Assembly (NCBI RefSeq): GCF_014252035.1
Contig: NZ_CP059207.1
Coordinates: 248,001-312,000, forward strand
DNA: 64,000 nucleotides
Direction: 5' to 3'
From: Blattabacterium cuenoti
Lineage (GTDB): Bacteria > Bacteroidota > Bacteroidia > Flavobacteriales > Blattabacteriaceae
A program made the translations under genes and the position numbers. Positions 19,459 to 27,293 of the stretch are shown here, piece after piece. The notes under the pieces were generated by a model. That model searched no databases. It was not told the DNA's origin and was given only the letters and a program-made list of their open reading frames with translations. The first letter of the stretch is position 1. The number at the start of each line of letters is the position of its first letter.

Positions 19459-20478
19459 TTATTGTATGATATTCACTTCTCTTGATAAAATAATGCCAAA
19501 AACTTTTTTTACGTCCTCTATTATTTTTTCTGAAAAAGAATATATTTCTATACCAGTAGCTTTTCCATAATTAACTATTATTATCGGTTTTTTTTCGTAA
19601 ACTCCTACATTACCAATTTTTCTTCCCTTCCATCCTATACTTTCAATTAATGAATTGGCAGATATTTTAACTTTATTTTCACATAATTTATATCCAATGA
19701 TATTGGGAAATTCATGTTTAATAATTTTAAAATCAACATTTTTTATTACAGGATTGATGAAAAAACTACCTGCATTTCCAATTTTTTTGGTATCTGGTAA
19801 ATTTCTATGTCTAATATTAAAAATTGCCTTACTTATGTCTTCAATAGTAGGTTTTTTGATATTCATATTTTTTAATTCATTTTCTACTTCTACAGAAAAG
19901 AAAGAATTATTTTTTTTAAATCCTTTTTTTAAAAGGAAAAAAACGGAAAGTATAATAAATCTATTTTTTCTAGACTTAAAAAAAGAATCACGGTATTTTA
20001 GTTGACATTTTTTACGTGAAAATTCGATGATTTTTCCATGATCTACTTCATACGTTTTTACTTTCAACAAAACATTTTTTATTTCTGTACCATATGCTCC
20101 AATATTTTGAATTGGTGAAGCACCAACTGTACCAGGAATAAATGATAAATTTTCTAAACCACTAAATCCTTTCTTTATAGTCCAATTAACAAAATTATTC
20201 CATTTTTCTCCAGCGTAAGCTTGAACAATAACCTGTTTATTATTTTCTTTGACAATTTTTTTACCTTTTATTCCTATTTTCAGTATTAAACCTGGGTAAT
20301 AATCTTTTAAAAAAAGGATATTACTTCCATTTCCTATAATAAATTTTGGCATAGAGGACGAATATGAAAATATTTTATGAAGATCTTCTACATTTGTTAC
20401 TTCTACAAAGTAACGAGCATGAACATTTAGACCAAATGTATTTAATTTTATAAGAGGAAAATGTTCTTTTATGAACAT
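19459..20478 (-). CDS. murB: UDP-N-acetylenolpyruvoylglucosamine reductase MurB
   Basis: FAD enzyme that makes UDP-MurNAc, the substrate of MurC. The 339-residue type I MurB has the N-terminal NTFG motif, GNGSNILF for FAD binding (about 49-56), PGTVGASPIQNIGAYG around 125-140, CQLKYRDSFFK with the tyrosine loop of type I enzymes, GNAGSFFINP with the catalytic serine, and a C-terminal glutamate-containing segment. It sits away from the mur cluster and is divergent from the ytxH-like gene, sharing a palindromic promoter region with it. Confidence 0.95.
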   Translation of the reverse strand: MFIKEHFPLIKLNTFGLNVHARYFVEVTNVEDLHKIFSYSSSMPKFIIGNGSNILFLKDYYPGLILKIGIKGKKIVKENNKQVIVQAYAGEKWNNFVNWTIKKGFSGLENLSFIPGTVGASPIQNIGAYGTEIKNVLLKVKTYEVDHGKIIEFSRKKCQLKYRDSFFKSRKNRFIILSVFFLLKKGFKKNNSFFSVEVENELKNMNIKKPTIEDISKAIFNIRHRNLPDTKKIGNAGSFFINPVIKNVDFKIIKHEFPNIIGYKLCENKVKISANSLIESIGWKGRKIGNVGVYEKKPIIIVNYGKATGIEIYSFSEKIIEDVKKVFGIILSREVNIIQ

Positions 20479-20496
20479 AGATATAAAAAAATTTTG

Positions 20497-20528
20497 TAAA
20501 TATAGAAAGATACAATTTTGACATACAA
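20497..20528 (-). promoter_or_regulatory. Predicted murB promoter
   Basis: On the minus strand the region reads TTG, 21 bases, TATATTTA. This matches the Bacteroidota sigma-A pattern (TTG-N19-21-TAnnTTTG) except for the last base. Transcription would begin roughly 12 bases before the murB ATG. The TTG element is the inner end of an 11-bp palindrome shared with the divergent ytxH promoter. Confidence 0.42.
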
Positions 20529-20536
20529 AATTGTAT
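20510..20536. repeat. 11-bp palindrome between divergent promoters
   Basis: The arms ATACAATTTTG and CAAAATTGTAT are perfect inverted copies separated by ACATA. The palindrome lies in the 99-bp region between murB and the ytxH-like gene. It supplies the TTG element for both divergent promoters, so it may also serve as an operator. Confidence 0.6.
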
Positions 20537-20547
20537 GATTAAATTTA
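20518..20547 (+). promoter_or_regulatory. Predicted ytxH-operon promoter
   Basis: The plus strand reads TTG, 19 bases, TAAATTTA, a one-mismatch version of the Bacteroidota promoter. The predicted start is about 25 bases before the ATG at 20578. It would drive the ytxH-like gene, the holin-like gene and rlmB, which are closely packed. Confidence 0.42.
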
Positions 20548-20577
20548 TTCCGTAAAAATATAAAATTGTTATTATTT

Positions 20578-20844
20578 ATGAAAAGAGGAGGAAATTTTTT
20601 TTGGGGAATTATTTTGGGTAGTATGGCAGGTTTAATCATAGGAATGATGCTTACTCAAAAAAAAGAACAAAAAATAAGAAATATTTTAGGAAAAAAAACA
20701 GAAGAACTAAGAAATAATTTTCAAGAATTTAGAAAGAAAATAGGAGAGGAAGTATATAAGATTAAATCAAACATTGGAAAAAAATGGAAAAATAAAATAG
20801 AAAAAATAGATCAAGATAAAGTGGAAAATGAATTGGGGACTTAA
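20578..20844 (+). CDS. YtxH-domain small membrane protein
   Basis: An 88-residue protein with one glycine-rich transmembrane segment (about residues 6-23, GIILGSMAGLIIGMML). A long Lys/Glu/Asn-rich, probably helical, cytoplasmic tail follows. This is the layout of YtxH-domain proteins, whose biochemical role is not established and which are sometimes stress-induced. I use the ATG at 20578 rather than the TTG at 20566 because it starts right at a typical short basic N-terminus. The gene overlaps the next by 17 bases, and the pair is common in Flavobacteriia. Confidence 0.75.
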   Translation: MKRGGNFFWGIILGSMAGLIIGMMLTQKKEQKIRNILGKKTEELRNNFQEFRKKIGEEVYKIKSNIGKKWKNKIEKIDQDKVENELGT

Positions 20845-21199
20845 TAAAGCTTTTATTTTACTTGAGATGTTTTTTTTTTTTAGAAATTTTCTTCATAAGA
20901 AGTGGTGTATTTTTAAAAATGATATATTGAGATTTTTTATTTCTGTTGTTACAGAAATTATTATGATTTTTTTATTATTTCTGTTTCTTATTATTATTTT
21001 CTTTTTAGGAAGTGTTTCCTTATGTATTTTTTTATCTTATTATTTTGAAAACTATGTCATAGGATTTGGTATTGTTACTTTCTTATATTTTATTTTTTTT
21101 ATTTTTATGTTCTTTTTATGTAAACAAGTTACGCGATCTTTCATTCAAAGAATTATTAGTAAGTCTATTGATATTTTAGGAGAAAATAAAAAGTATTAA
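20828..21199 (+). CDS. Small two-helix membrane protein, holin-X-like
   Basis: A 123-residue protein with two long hydrophobic segments (roughly residues 35-68 and 72-98), a basic N-terminus and an amphipathic C-terminal tail. The topology, and the position straight after a ytxH-like gene, resemble the Bacteroidota family labelled phage holin family or Holin-X (Pfam PF07332 type). That name does not imply a lytic role: there is no phage gene nearby. No catalytic motif is visible. It is probably a membrane accessory protein co-expressed with the YtxH-like protein. Confidence 0.6.
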   Translation: MNWGLNKAFILLEMFFFFRNFLHKKWCIFKNDILRFFISVVTEIIMIFLLFLFLIIIFFLGSVSLCIFLSYYFENYVIGFGIVTFLYFIFFIFMFFLCKQVTRSFIQRIISKSIDILGENKKY

Positions 21200-21206
21200 A
21201 AAATTT

Positions 21207-21986
21207 ATGCAAAAAGATAAAATTATTGTTTATGGCTTACATCCATTAATAGAGGCAATTAAAGCTAAAAAAACTATTAATAAACTTTTTTTACAAAAGG
21301 GAATGAAGATGTATTCTTCCGCTTATCAAAAATTGATCTTTCTTTCTAAGAAGGAGAATATTCCAATTCAAGTCGTACCAGAAAATAAATTTATTAAATT
21401 AAATAATAAAAATCATCAAGGAGTTTTCGCTATACTTTCACCTATAAAAACTTATCAAATAACAAATTTGCTTCCTATTTTTTATAAAAAAAAAAGAAAT
21501 CCTATTTTGATCATTTTAGATCGCATTACAGATGTAAGAAATTTTGGGTCTATCATACGTACTTCTGCATGCGCAGGAGTAGATGCTATTATTGTACCCA
21601 ATAAAGAAACAGCAATGATTGGATCTGATTCTATTAAAACATCTTCAGGAGCATTATTCAAAGTTCCGATATGTAAAGAAAAAAATATAAAAAATACTAT
21701 TTTTTTTTTGATAAAATATGGATTTAAAATAGTTTCTGCTACTACGGAAAAAAAATCCAATATGTATTCGTATAATATTGATTTTTCAGGTCCTATAGCC
21801 TTAATATTCGGTAATGAAGAAAAAGGTATTTCTTCTAAATATTTGAAAATTTCTAACGAAAAAGTGAAAATACCTATTAAAGGTGGTATTTCTTCCTTAA
21901 ATGTATCTGTTGCTTTTGGTATTATTTTATATGAAATTATTAGGCAAAGAAAATCTATTGATGATCCCCCTAAAATTCACTTTTAA
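21207..21986 (+). CDS. rlmB: 23S rRNA (guanosine-2251-2'-O)-methyltransferase RlmB-type
   Basis: SPOUT methyltransferase that modifies 23S rRNA. The 259 residues have an N-terminal substrate-binding domain with YGLHPLIEAI (9-18) and NHQGVFAI. The SpoU/TrmH knot follows with DRITDVRNFGSIIRTS (motif 1), IFGNEEKGIS (motif 2) and IPIKGGISSLNVSVA (motif 3). RlmB is the best match, but other TrmH-family 2'-O-methyltransferases share these motifs. Its last 17 bases overlap the 3' end of pheS on the opposite strand. Confidence 0.9.
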   Translation: MQKDKIIVYGLHPLIEAIKAKKTINKLFLQKGMKMYSSAYQKLIFLSKKENIPIQVVPENKFIKLNNKNHQGVFAILSPIKTYQITNLLPIFYKKKRNPILIILDRITDVRNFGSIIRTSACAGVDAIIVPNKETAMIGSDSIKTSSGALFKVPICKEKNIKNTIFFLIKYGFKIVSATTEKKSNMYSYNIDFSGPIALIFGNEEKGISSKYLKISNEKVKIPIKGGISSLNVSVAFGIILYEIIRQRKSIDDPPKIHF

Positions 21987-22971
21987 ACTGTTCTAAAAAA
22001 CGAACATCGTTATTAAAATAAATTCTAATATCTTTTATGTTATATATCATTAAAGCTAAACGTTCTATTCCTATTCCAAAAGCAAATCCGGAATATATTT
22101 CTGAATCAATATCTACGTTATTTAAAACATTTGGATCTATCATTCCACAACCTATAATTTCTAGCCATTCACCATTTTTTACATTATATATATCTACTTC
22201 TGCACTAGGTTCTGTAAATGGAAAATAAGAAGGACGAAATCTTATTTTCGCTTTTTTACCAAAAAGAGAATTTATCATATAAATAATAGATTGTTTTAAA
22301 TCTGAAAAAGAAACTTTTTTGTCTATGTAAAATACTTCAGCTTGGTGAAACATAAAATTAGAATGTGAAGATACAGTTTCATTTCTATATACTTTTCCAA
22401 TAGATAAAACACGAAATGGAGGCTTATGTTTTTTCATATATCGTATTTGAACAGATGAAGTATGTGTACGTAACAATATATCTGGATTTTTATAGATAAA
22501 AAATGTATCCTGCATATCTCTTGATGGATGATCAATTGGCATATTTAAAGCTGTAAAATTATGCCAATCGTCTTCTATTTCCGGTCCATCTACATAAGTA
22601 AATCCTATTTTTATAAATATTTCTATGATTCTATTTTTTATGATAGATATTGGATGAATAGATCCTATTTCTATTGCTTTACCTGGTAAAGTAGGGTCGA
22701 AAAGTATTTCTTTTTTTTTGTTTTTGTTGAAATATTGATGTTTTGAGGAAAAAATTTTTATTTTATTTTCAATTTCTTTTTTTAATTCATTAATGATTTT
22801 TCCGAAAAACTTTCTTTCTTTAAGTGGAATTTTTTTTAAATTTTTCATAAAATTAGTAATAATTCCCTTTTTTTTTCCTAAGAAAAAAATTTTTAATGTT
22901 TCTAAATCATCTAAATTTTTAGGATGAAAATTTTTAATGTTTTCTTTTATTTTTTCTATTTCTTTTTCCAT
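21970..22971 (-). CDS. pheS: Phenylalanyl-tRNA synthetase alpha subunit
   Basis: Catalytic subunit of the heterotetrameric PheRS. The 333 residues have the N-terminal coiled-coil region, GPEIEDDWHNF, the DTFFI/LRTHTSSVQIRYM motif 2 region, FHQAEVFYID, and class II motif 3 GFAFGIGIERLALMIY near the end. Length is normal. pheT is not adjacent. No leader peptide or T-box-like element is visible upstream. A possible small ORF lies 118 bp upstream on the same strand. Confidence 0.95.
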   Translation of the reverse strand: MEKEIEKIKENIKNFHPKNLDDLETLKIFFLGKKKGIITNFMKNLKKIPLKERKFFGKIINELKKEIENKIKIFSSKHQYFNKNKKKEILFDPTLPGKAIEIGSIHPISIIKNRIIEIFIKIGFTYVDGPEIEDDWHNFTALNMPIDHPSRDMQDTFFIYKNPDILLRTHTSSVQIRYMKKHKPPFRVLSIGKVYRNETVSSHSNFMFHQAEVFYIDKKVSFSDLKQSIIYMINSLFGKKAKIRFRPSYFPFTEPSAEVDIYNVKNGEWLEIIGCGMIDPNVLNNVDIDSEIYSGFAFGIGIERLALMIYNIKDIRIYFNNDVRFLEQFKSEF

Positions 22972-23089
22972 TTCATTTTATTATATTTTACAATAATTTT
23001 TTCATTATTCATATATCTATCATCGAATAATGAATTGCTTTTTTCATTAAAAAAATTGTTCTTCTATTCTTCATGATTAAAAGCAATTT

Positions 23090-23266
23090 TTATTTTTTTG
23101 CGACGTCCTTCTTTATTTTTTTATTGTAAAAAAATATATATATACCGAAAGATACTAAACTAATAAAATAATATTCTAAATATTGCAATGTGCAGCAATA
23201 ATATATCTTTCGATATGAAATATTTTTTTCTTTGTACTTTGAATTATCAAATATGATTGAAATCAT
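23090..23266 (-). CDS. Possible small membrane protein (58 residues)
   Basis: The ORF starts at an ATG at 23264-23266 with an in-frame stop three codons upstream, and ends with TAA at 23090-23092. The predicted protein has a polar start (MISIIFDNSKYKEKN), two adjacent cysteines (residues 24-25) and a hydrophobic segment at about 29-47. It ends in a very basic tail (NKKIKKDVAKK). That is a plausible single-pass membrane protein with positive-inside topology. I do not recognise a family, and no ribosome-binding site is obvious. In DNA this AT-rich a chance ORF of this size is uncommon but possible, and it overlaps a large inverted repeat. Confidence 0.35.
   Translation of the reverse strand: MISIIFDNSKYKEKNISYRKIYYCCTLQYLEYYFISLVSFGIYIFFYNKKIKKDVAKK
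23142..23216. repeat. Long-range inverted repeat with nested hairpin
   Basis: Arms at 23142-23154 and 23204-23216 are 13-bp inverted copies with one mismatch (core CGAAAGATA and TATCTTTCG). Between them is a smaller hairpin, TATTGC and GCAATA (23181-23200), with an 8-base loop. The whole could fold into one branched RNA on either strand. It lies within the candidate small ORF. Confidence 0.5.
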
Positions 23267-23328
23267 ATCAATTTATCTATTGATAAAAAAATTATTTTTA
23301 TGTAGTAAATGACTTGATTCCAGTTGAT

Positions 23329-23955
23329 ATGAAATTATTGCATAAATTATTTAAAATAAAAAATGTTGTTATGATATTTTTGGATATAATTATTGTAATT
23401 ATAATTTTATATGGAGGATATAGCGGTTATAAAAAAGGTATGATTTCCCAATTTTTTGGATTTATGATGTTCTTTCTTTTTTTTTATAAAGGTATATATA
23501 TATATCATTTATCAAAAGAATTTATAAAAAAGTTAATATCAAAAGAATTTATAAAAAAGTTAATATCAGAAGAATTTATAAAAAAGTTAATATCAGAAGA
23601 ATTTATAAAAAAATTTGATATTAACTATTCAAAATATTTTCTATTTATTTCTATAGTAGTTTCATTTATATTGATAATTCTATCATCTTTTTTTTTAAAA
23701 AAGATGATAGAATTGATTTTAATTATCACATTGATGAAACCTATAGATAGGTTTTTAGGTGCAGTATTAGGTATGTTAAAATATTTTTTTCATATATCGA
23801 TATGTATATTTTTAATGAAAAAAACAAATATGATTCCTTACAAATTTTTTGAAAGTTCATTTTCAAATTCAAAAATAATTAAAATTATTCCTACCTTATG
23901 TCAAAAGGTATTATTATTTTTTTTTAAAAAATTGAAAGAATTATTCATTTTATGA
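23329..23955 (+). CDS. cvpA: CvpA-family membrane protein
   Basis: Multi-pass membrane protein of the CvpA (colicin V production) family, whose molecular role is unclear. The family start MIFLDIIIVIIILYGGYSGYKKGM (residues 15 onward, written here only as a landmark from 23371) is followed by three more hydrophobic segments. The family pattern KPIDRFLGAVLGMLKYF is near the middle. The true start could be the ATG at 23371, where homologues usually begin. A four-fold repeat SKEFIKKLI occupies the loop after the second segment. The stop overlaps the next gene by four bases. Confidence 0.8.
   Translation: MKLLHKLFKIKNVVMIFLDIIIVIIILYGGYSGYKKGMISQFFGFMMFFLFFYKGIYIYHLSKEFIKKLISKEFIKKLISEEFIKKLISEEFIKKFDINYSKYFLFISIVVSFILIILSSFFLKKMIELILIITLMKPIDRFLGAVLGMLKYFFHISICIFLMKKTNMIPYKFFESSFSNSKIIKIIPTLCQKVLLFFFKKLKELFIL
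23512..23619 (+). repeat. 27-bp tandem repeat, four copies, inside cvpA
   Basis: Four consecutive 27-bp units begin at 23512, 23539, 23566 and 23593. They encode SKEFIKKLI, SKEFIKKLI, SEEFIKKLI and SEEFIKKFD. Units 1 and 2 are nearly identical, and later units differ by single bases. The period is a multiple of three, so the reading frame is kept. Confidence 0.95.
23676..23714. repeat. Perfect 18-bp inverted repeat inside cvpA
   Basis: Arms at 23676-23693 and 23697-23714 (AATTCTATCATCTTTTTT and its exact complement) are separated by only three bases. They encode the segment around ILSSFFLKKMIEL. An mRNA hairpin of this length within a coding region is unusual. Confidence 0.85.
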
Positions 23956-24950
23956 ATTTTAAAGAAAAAATATTTTCTATTTCATCAAAAAATGAATTTG
24001 AAGGTATAACTATGGATATATTTCATTATCAAATGATGAATAATAATATTTATAAAAACTATGTTCATTTGTTAAATAAAAAATTAGTTGACATAAAAAA
24101 TGTTGATGAAATACCTTTTTTACCTATTTCTTTTTTTAAAACACATCGTATTGATAGTAATAAAAAAAATAATCCTAATAATAATATACTTTTTAAAAGT
24201 AGTGGAACTACAACAGGATTAAAAAGTAAACATTTTGTATCTGATTTAAGTATTTACAATAGTAGTATTTTAAAAGGATTTGAATATTTTTATGGTCCGA
24301 TAGAAAAATTCAAATTTTTTTGTTTTTTTCCACATCAAATCGTTCATTCTTCTTTAATTTACATGGTAAATTATATGATACATAAAACTGTTCATAATGG
24401 AAGTATTTTTATTCCTTCTTATCAAGAAAATTTCATTGATATTATTCATAATGATATGAAAAATGATACAAATATTTTTATTTTCGGTCTTAGTTCTTAT
24501 TTATTAAATTTTATAGAAAATAAAAATATTTGTATCAAAAAAAATGGATTACAAAAAAAATTAATTGTTATGGAAACAGGAGGAATGAAAGGTAAAAGAA
24601 AAGAATTAATTAGAGATGAATTACACTATATTTTAAAAAATTACTTTCATGTAAAACACATCCATTCGGAATATGGAATGACGGAATTACTTTCTCAAGC
24701 ATATTCAAAAAAAAATGGAATATTTCAATGTCCACCATGGATGAAAATATATATACGAGATATAGAAGATCCATTTTTACATATAGAAAATAATAAAATA
24801 GGAGGAATTGATATTATAGATTTATCTAATTATTTATCTTGTTCTTTTGTTTCTACTGATGATTTAGGAAGGAAAATAAATGAAAAAGAGTTTGAAGTAT
24901 TAGGAAGAATTGATTTTTCAGATATCAGAGGTTGTAATACAATGATATAA
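23952..24950 (+). CDS. LuxE-like acyl-protein synthetase / acyltransferase
   Basis: The 332-residue protein belongs to the LuxE/PaaK branch of the adenylate-forming superfamily. The nucleotide-binding signature KSSGTTTGLKSKHFVSD lies at about residues 83-99. The acyl-adenylation core motif HSEYGMTELLSQAY follows near 237-250, and GRIDFSDIRGCN is close to the C-terminus. LuxE activates a fatty acid and passes it to a protein partner, but no luxC or luxD is nearby and the substrate in Flavobacteriia is not known to me. It overlaps cvpA by ATGA and ends eight bases before the convergent phosphate transporter gene. Confidence 0.8.
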   Translation: MNFKEKIFSISSKNEFEGITMDIFHYQMMNNNIYKNYVHLLNKKLVDIKNVDEIPFLPISFFKTHRIDSNKKNNPNNNILFKSSGTTTGLKSKHFVSDLSIYNSSILKGFEYFYGPIEKFKFFCFFPHQIVHSSLIYMVNYMIHKTVHNGSIFIPSYQENFIDIIHNDMKNDTNIFIFGLSSYLLNFIENKNICIKKNGLQKKLIVMETGGMKGKRKELIRDELHYILKNYFHVKHIHSEYGMTELLSQAYSKKNGIFQCPPWMKIYIRDIEDPFLHIENNKIGGIDIIDLSNYLSCSFVSTDDLGRKINEKEFEVLGRIDFSDIRGCNTMI

Positions 24951-24958
24951 ACAGATAA

Positions 24959-27259
24959 TTAAAAAGCTAAAAAAGAAGAAGCATCTTTTTTTTTCTTTGT
25001 AAAAGAAGAAGAATGGAATGATATCCTATGATATAACAACATAATATTTTGTATACTTTCTGTTATTTTTTTTGATTGTAATAAAATATCTAACATCAAA
25101 AAAGTATTTTTTATTGCATATTTTTTATCGATAATACCTATAACTTGTTGATTCATTTGTTTTTCAATTTCTTTGACTATTTTAATTTGTATTGGAAAAG
25201 GTAATTGAATTTTTTTGCAGTTTTTTTCTATTGTTATTTTTTTCATTAAGTCAAAATTTTCATTCATGAATTTTTCTAATTTTAATAAGTTTTTCTTTTG
25301 TTTATATTTTAATGGGTTATGGCAATTAATAACATGAAATATAGTATGATCGGTAATGATATCTAAATATTCAATAATGTCTTTCGTATTATTGTAAATA
25401 TGTAAATAAAATATACCTATATCTAGATCACTATCTTTTTTAGTCTTTCTAATTACCCTAATTAAATTATTATGTATTATCTTATAAAAGTTTTCTTTTA
25501 ATTTTAAAAATTTTTTTCTACTGTTTTTCAGATCTTTTATATTATATTTAGTAATTCCTACAATGCTATTTTTGTATATATTTTCTATGCATTCAAATAT
25601 AGGTTTTAGAATATCATAAGTTTTATTTATAGATATTTCTTCTATTGGATATACCGTTATAATTGATTTTGTTTTTTCATTATATAAAATTTTATATATT
25701 TTATATGATAATATTATAATTATTGATAAAAATGCAATTACAACAAACCATCCTTTTAAAAAATATAAAAATATAGAAATAATTCCTGATATGATAAAAG
25801 CAATGAAACCTGTTAAAAACCATCCTCTTATAACTTGTAAAACTCCTGAAACTCTATATACTGCACTTTCTCTATCCCAAGCTCTATCTGATAGTGAAGT
25901 CCCCATAGAAACCATAAAAGTAACAAATGTTGTAGATAATGGTAACTTTTGTACCGTAGCTATAGATATTAGAATACTAGATATGGTTAAGTTTGCAGAA
26001 GCTCTTACCAGGTCAAAAGCTTCATTTTCTTCTTTTTTTTGTTTAAAATTTTTTTCTATTTTTACAAGAATTCTTTTTGGAAATAAGACAAAAAATTTTT
26101 TTCCAAAAAACAAAAAAAATCTAACAATACCTCTAGAAAAATAATTCGATAAAAACTTCTCTGGACCTTCGTTTTGTCTACTTAAATTGATCTCTGTACT
26201 GGTTATATTTTTTGTTTTTTTAGAAAACCAAAGAGTTAATATCATGATGATTCCTGAAATAATCAAAAATGAAGATGGAACTTTAACATTACCGGATAGA
26301 CTTTTCATATTGAATTTTTCAGCTGGGGGACTTCCAGCTTGTTTCCATATGTTATATGACTGTATACTAGCTATTGGAATTCCTACAAAATTTACTAAGT
26401 CGTTACCTGCAAATGCCATAGCTAGAGAAAATGTTCCATACAATACAACAAATTTTAATATATTATATCCTAAAGAAACAAATATTTTTGCAATAATAGT
26501 CCAAAATAAAAATAATACAAATAAAAAAATAAAAAAATTATGATGAATTCCTTCTATAAGTGACTGAACAAATAATGAAAAATATGTAAAATTATCATTC
26601 ATTATTCCTTGTAAAGTACTATGTAAGCCTCTTACAATAAGAAAATAAGTCATACTACTTAATGAAATAGCTGTCCATATTACTCCTACATATTTTAATC
26701 TTTTTTTATATTCAAAACTAAAAAATAAACGAATAAAATAATGAATAATAGCACCAGAAATAAAAGATATTATAATGGATAAAAAAATTCCTATGCTGAT
26801 AGTCAATGTTTTTTCTGCTTTTATATATAAACTTAAATTATGAAAAGGTTCATGACTGAATGGAGATGCTATTTTGATCATAGCAATACTAAAAGCTGCA
26901 CCTAATAAACAAAAAACCATAGATACAGTAGTAGAAGTAGGTAATCCTAAAGTATTAAAAATATCTAATAATATAACATCAGAGATCATTACTGCTAAAA
27001 AAATGAAAATAACATCCGAAAAATAAAAATAAGAAGGATTAAAAACTCCTTTTCTTGCTACTTCCATCATTCCACTGGATAAAAAAGCTCCTAATAATAT
27101 TCCTAAACTAGAAAATATCATAATAATTCTACGAGAAGCGGCTTTGGATCCTATAGCAGAATTTAAGAAATTAACCGCATCATTAATCAATCCAACAATA
27201 AGGTCTAATATTGATAATAAAAAAAGAACCACTATAATTGATGGATAAAAAAGTTTCAT
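24959..27259 (-). CDS. PiT-family inorganic phosphate transporter with PhoU-like C-terminal domain
   Basis: The 766-residue protein starts with a PiT signature (DLIVGLINDAVNFLNSAIGS, residues 19-38), and has about ten to twelve membrane segments to residue ~530. The second PiT repeat is GNDLVNFVGIPIAS (about 291-304). The sodium/proton-coupled family imports phosphate. From ~540 to the end the sequence is hydrophilic, helical and Lys/Asn-rich, resembling a PhoU-type regulatory domain fused to the transporter, as in many Bacteroidota. No separate phoU is seen here. The gene is last in a minus-strand run after der and ruvA. Confidence 0.9.
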   Translation of the reverse strand: MKLFYPSIIVVLFLLSILDLIVGLINDAVNFLNSAIGSKAASRRIIMIFSSLGILLGAFLSSGMMEVARKGVFNPSYFYFSDVIFIFLAVMISDVILLDIFNTLGLPTSTTVSMVFCLLGAAFSIAMIKIASPFSHEPFHNLSLYIKAEKTLTISIGIFLSIIISFISGAIIHYFIRLFFSFEYKKRLKYVGVIWTAISLSSMTYFLIVRGLHSTLQGIMNDNFTYFSLFVQSLIEGIHHNFFIFLFVLFLFWTIIAKIFVSLGYNILKFVVLYGTFSLAMAFAGNDLVNFVGIPIASIQSYNIWKQAGSPPAEKFNMKSLSGNVKVPSSFLIISGIIMILTLWFSKKTKNITSTEINLSRQNEGPEKFLSNYFSRGIVRFFLFFGKKFFVLFPKRILVKIEKNFKQKKEENEAFDLVRASANLTISSILISIATVQKLPLSTTFVTFMVSMGTSLSDRAWDRESAVYRVSGVLQVIRGWFLTGFIAFIISGIISIFLYFLKGWFVVIAFLSIIIILSYKIYKILYNEKTKSIITVYPIEEISINKTYDILKPIFECIENIYKNSIVGITKYNIKDLKNSRKKFLKLKENFYKIIHNNLIRVIRKTKKDSDLDIGIFYLHIYNNTKDIIEYLDIITDHTIFHVINCHNPLKYKQKKNLLKLEKFMNENFDLMKKITIEKNCKKIQLPFPIQIKIVKEIEKQMNQQVIGIIDKKYAIKNTFLMLDILLQSKKITESIQNIMLLYHRISFHSSSFTKKKKDASSFLAF

Positions 27260-27293
27260 AACAAAAGATATTAATTATTTATAGATTTGTGAT

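Larger units (their letters stand above)
22972..23328. other. 357-bp intergenic region pheS-cvpA
   Basis: This divergent gap must contain the pheS and cvpA promoters, though no complete TTG-N20-TAnnTTTG match is visible. It holds a candidate 58-codon minus-strand ORF (23090-23266) and a large inverted repeat at 23142-23216. No tRNA is seen, and nothing recognisable as 4.5S RNA, tmRNA or RNase P RNA. Confidence 0.6.

Noticed and set aside
20828..21199. Holin-like gene as evidence of a lysis cassette
   Set aside because: It is paired with ytxH and followed by rlmB, as in many flavobacteria, with no endolysin or phage genes nearby.
22972..23328. Possible T-box or leader-peptide attenuator for pheS
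   Set aside because: No tRNA-like specifier, terminator/antiterminator pair or Phe-rich leader peptide is visible.
25791..26543. Open frames of more than 100 codons antisense to the phosphate transporter
   Set aside because: They mirror hydrophobic codons of the real gene, have no protein-family pattern and no start signals.
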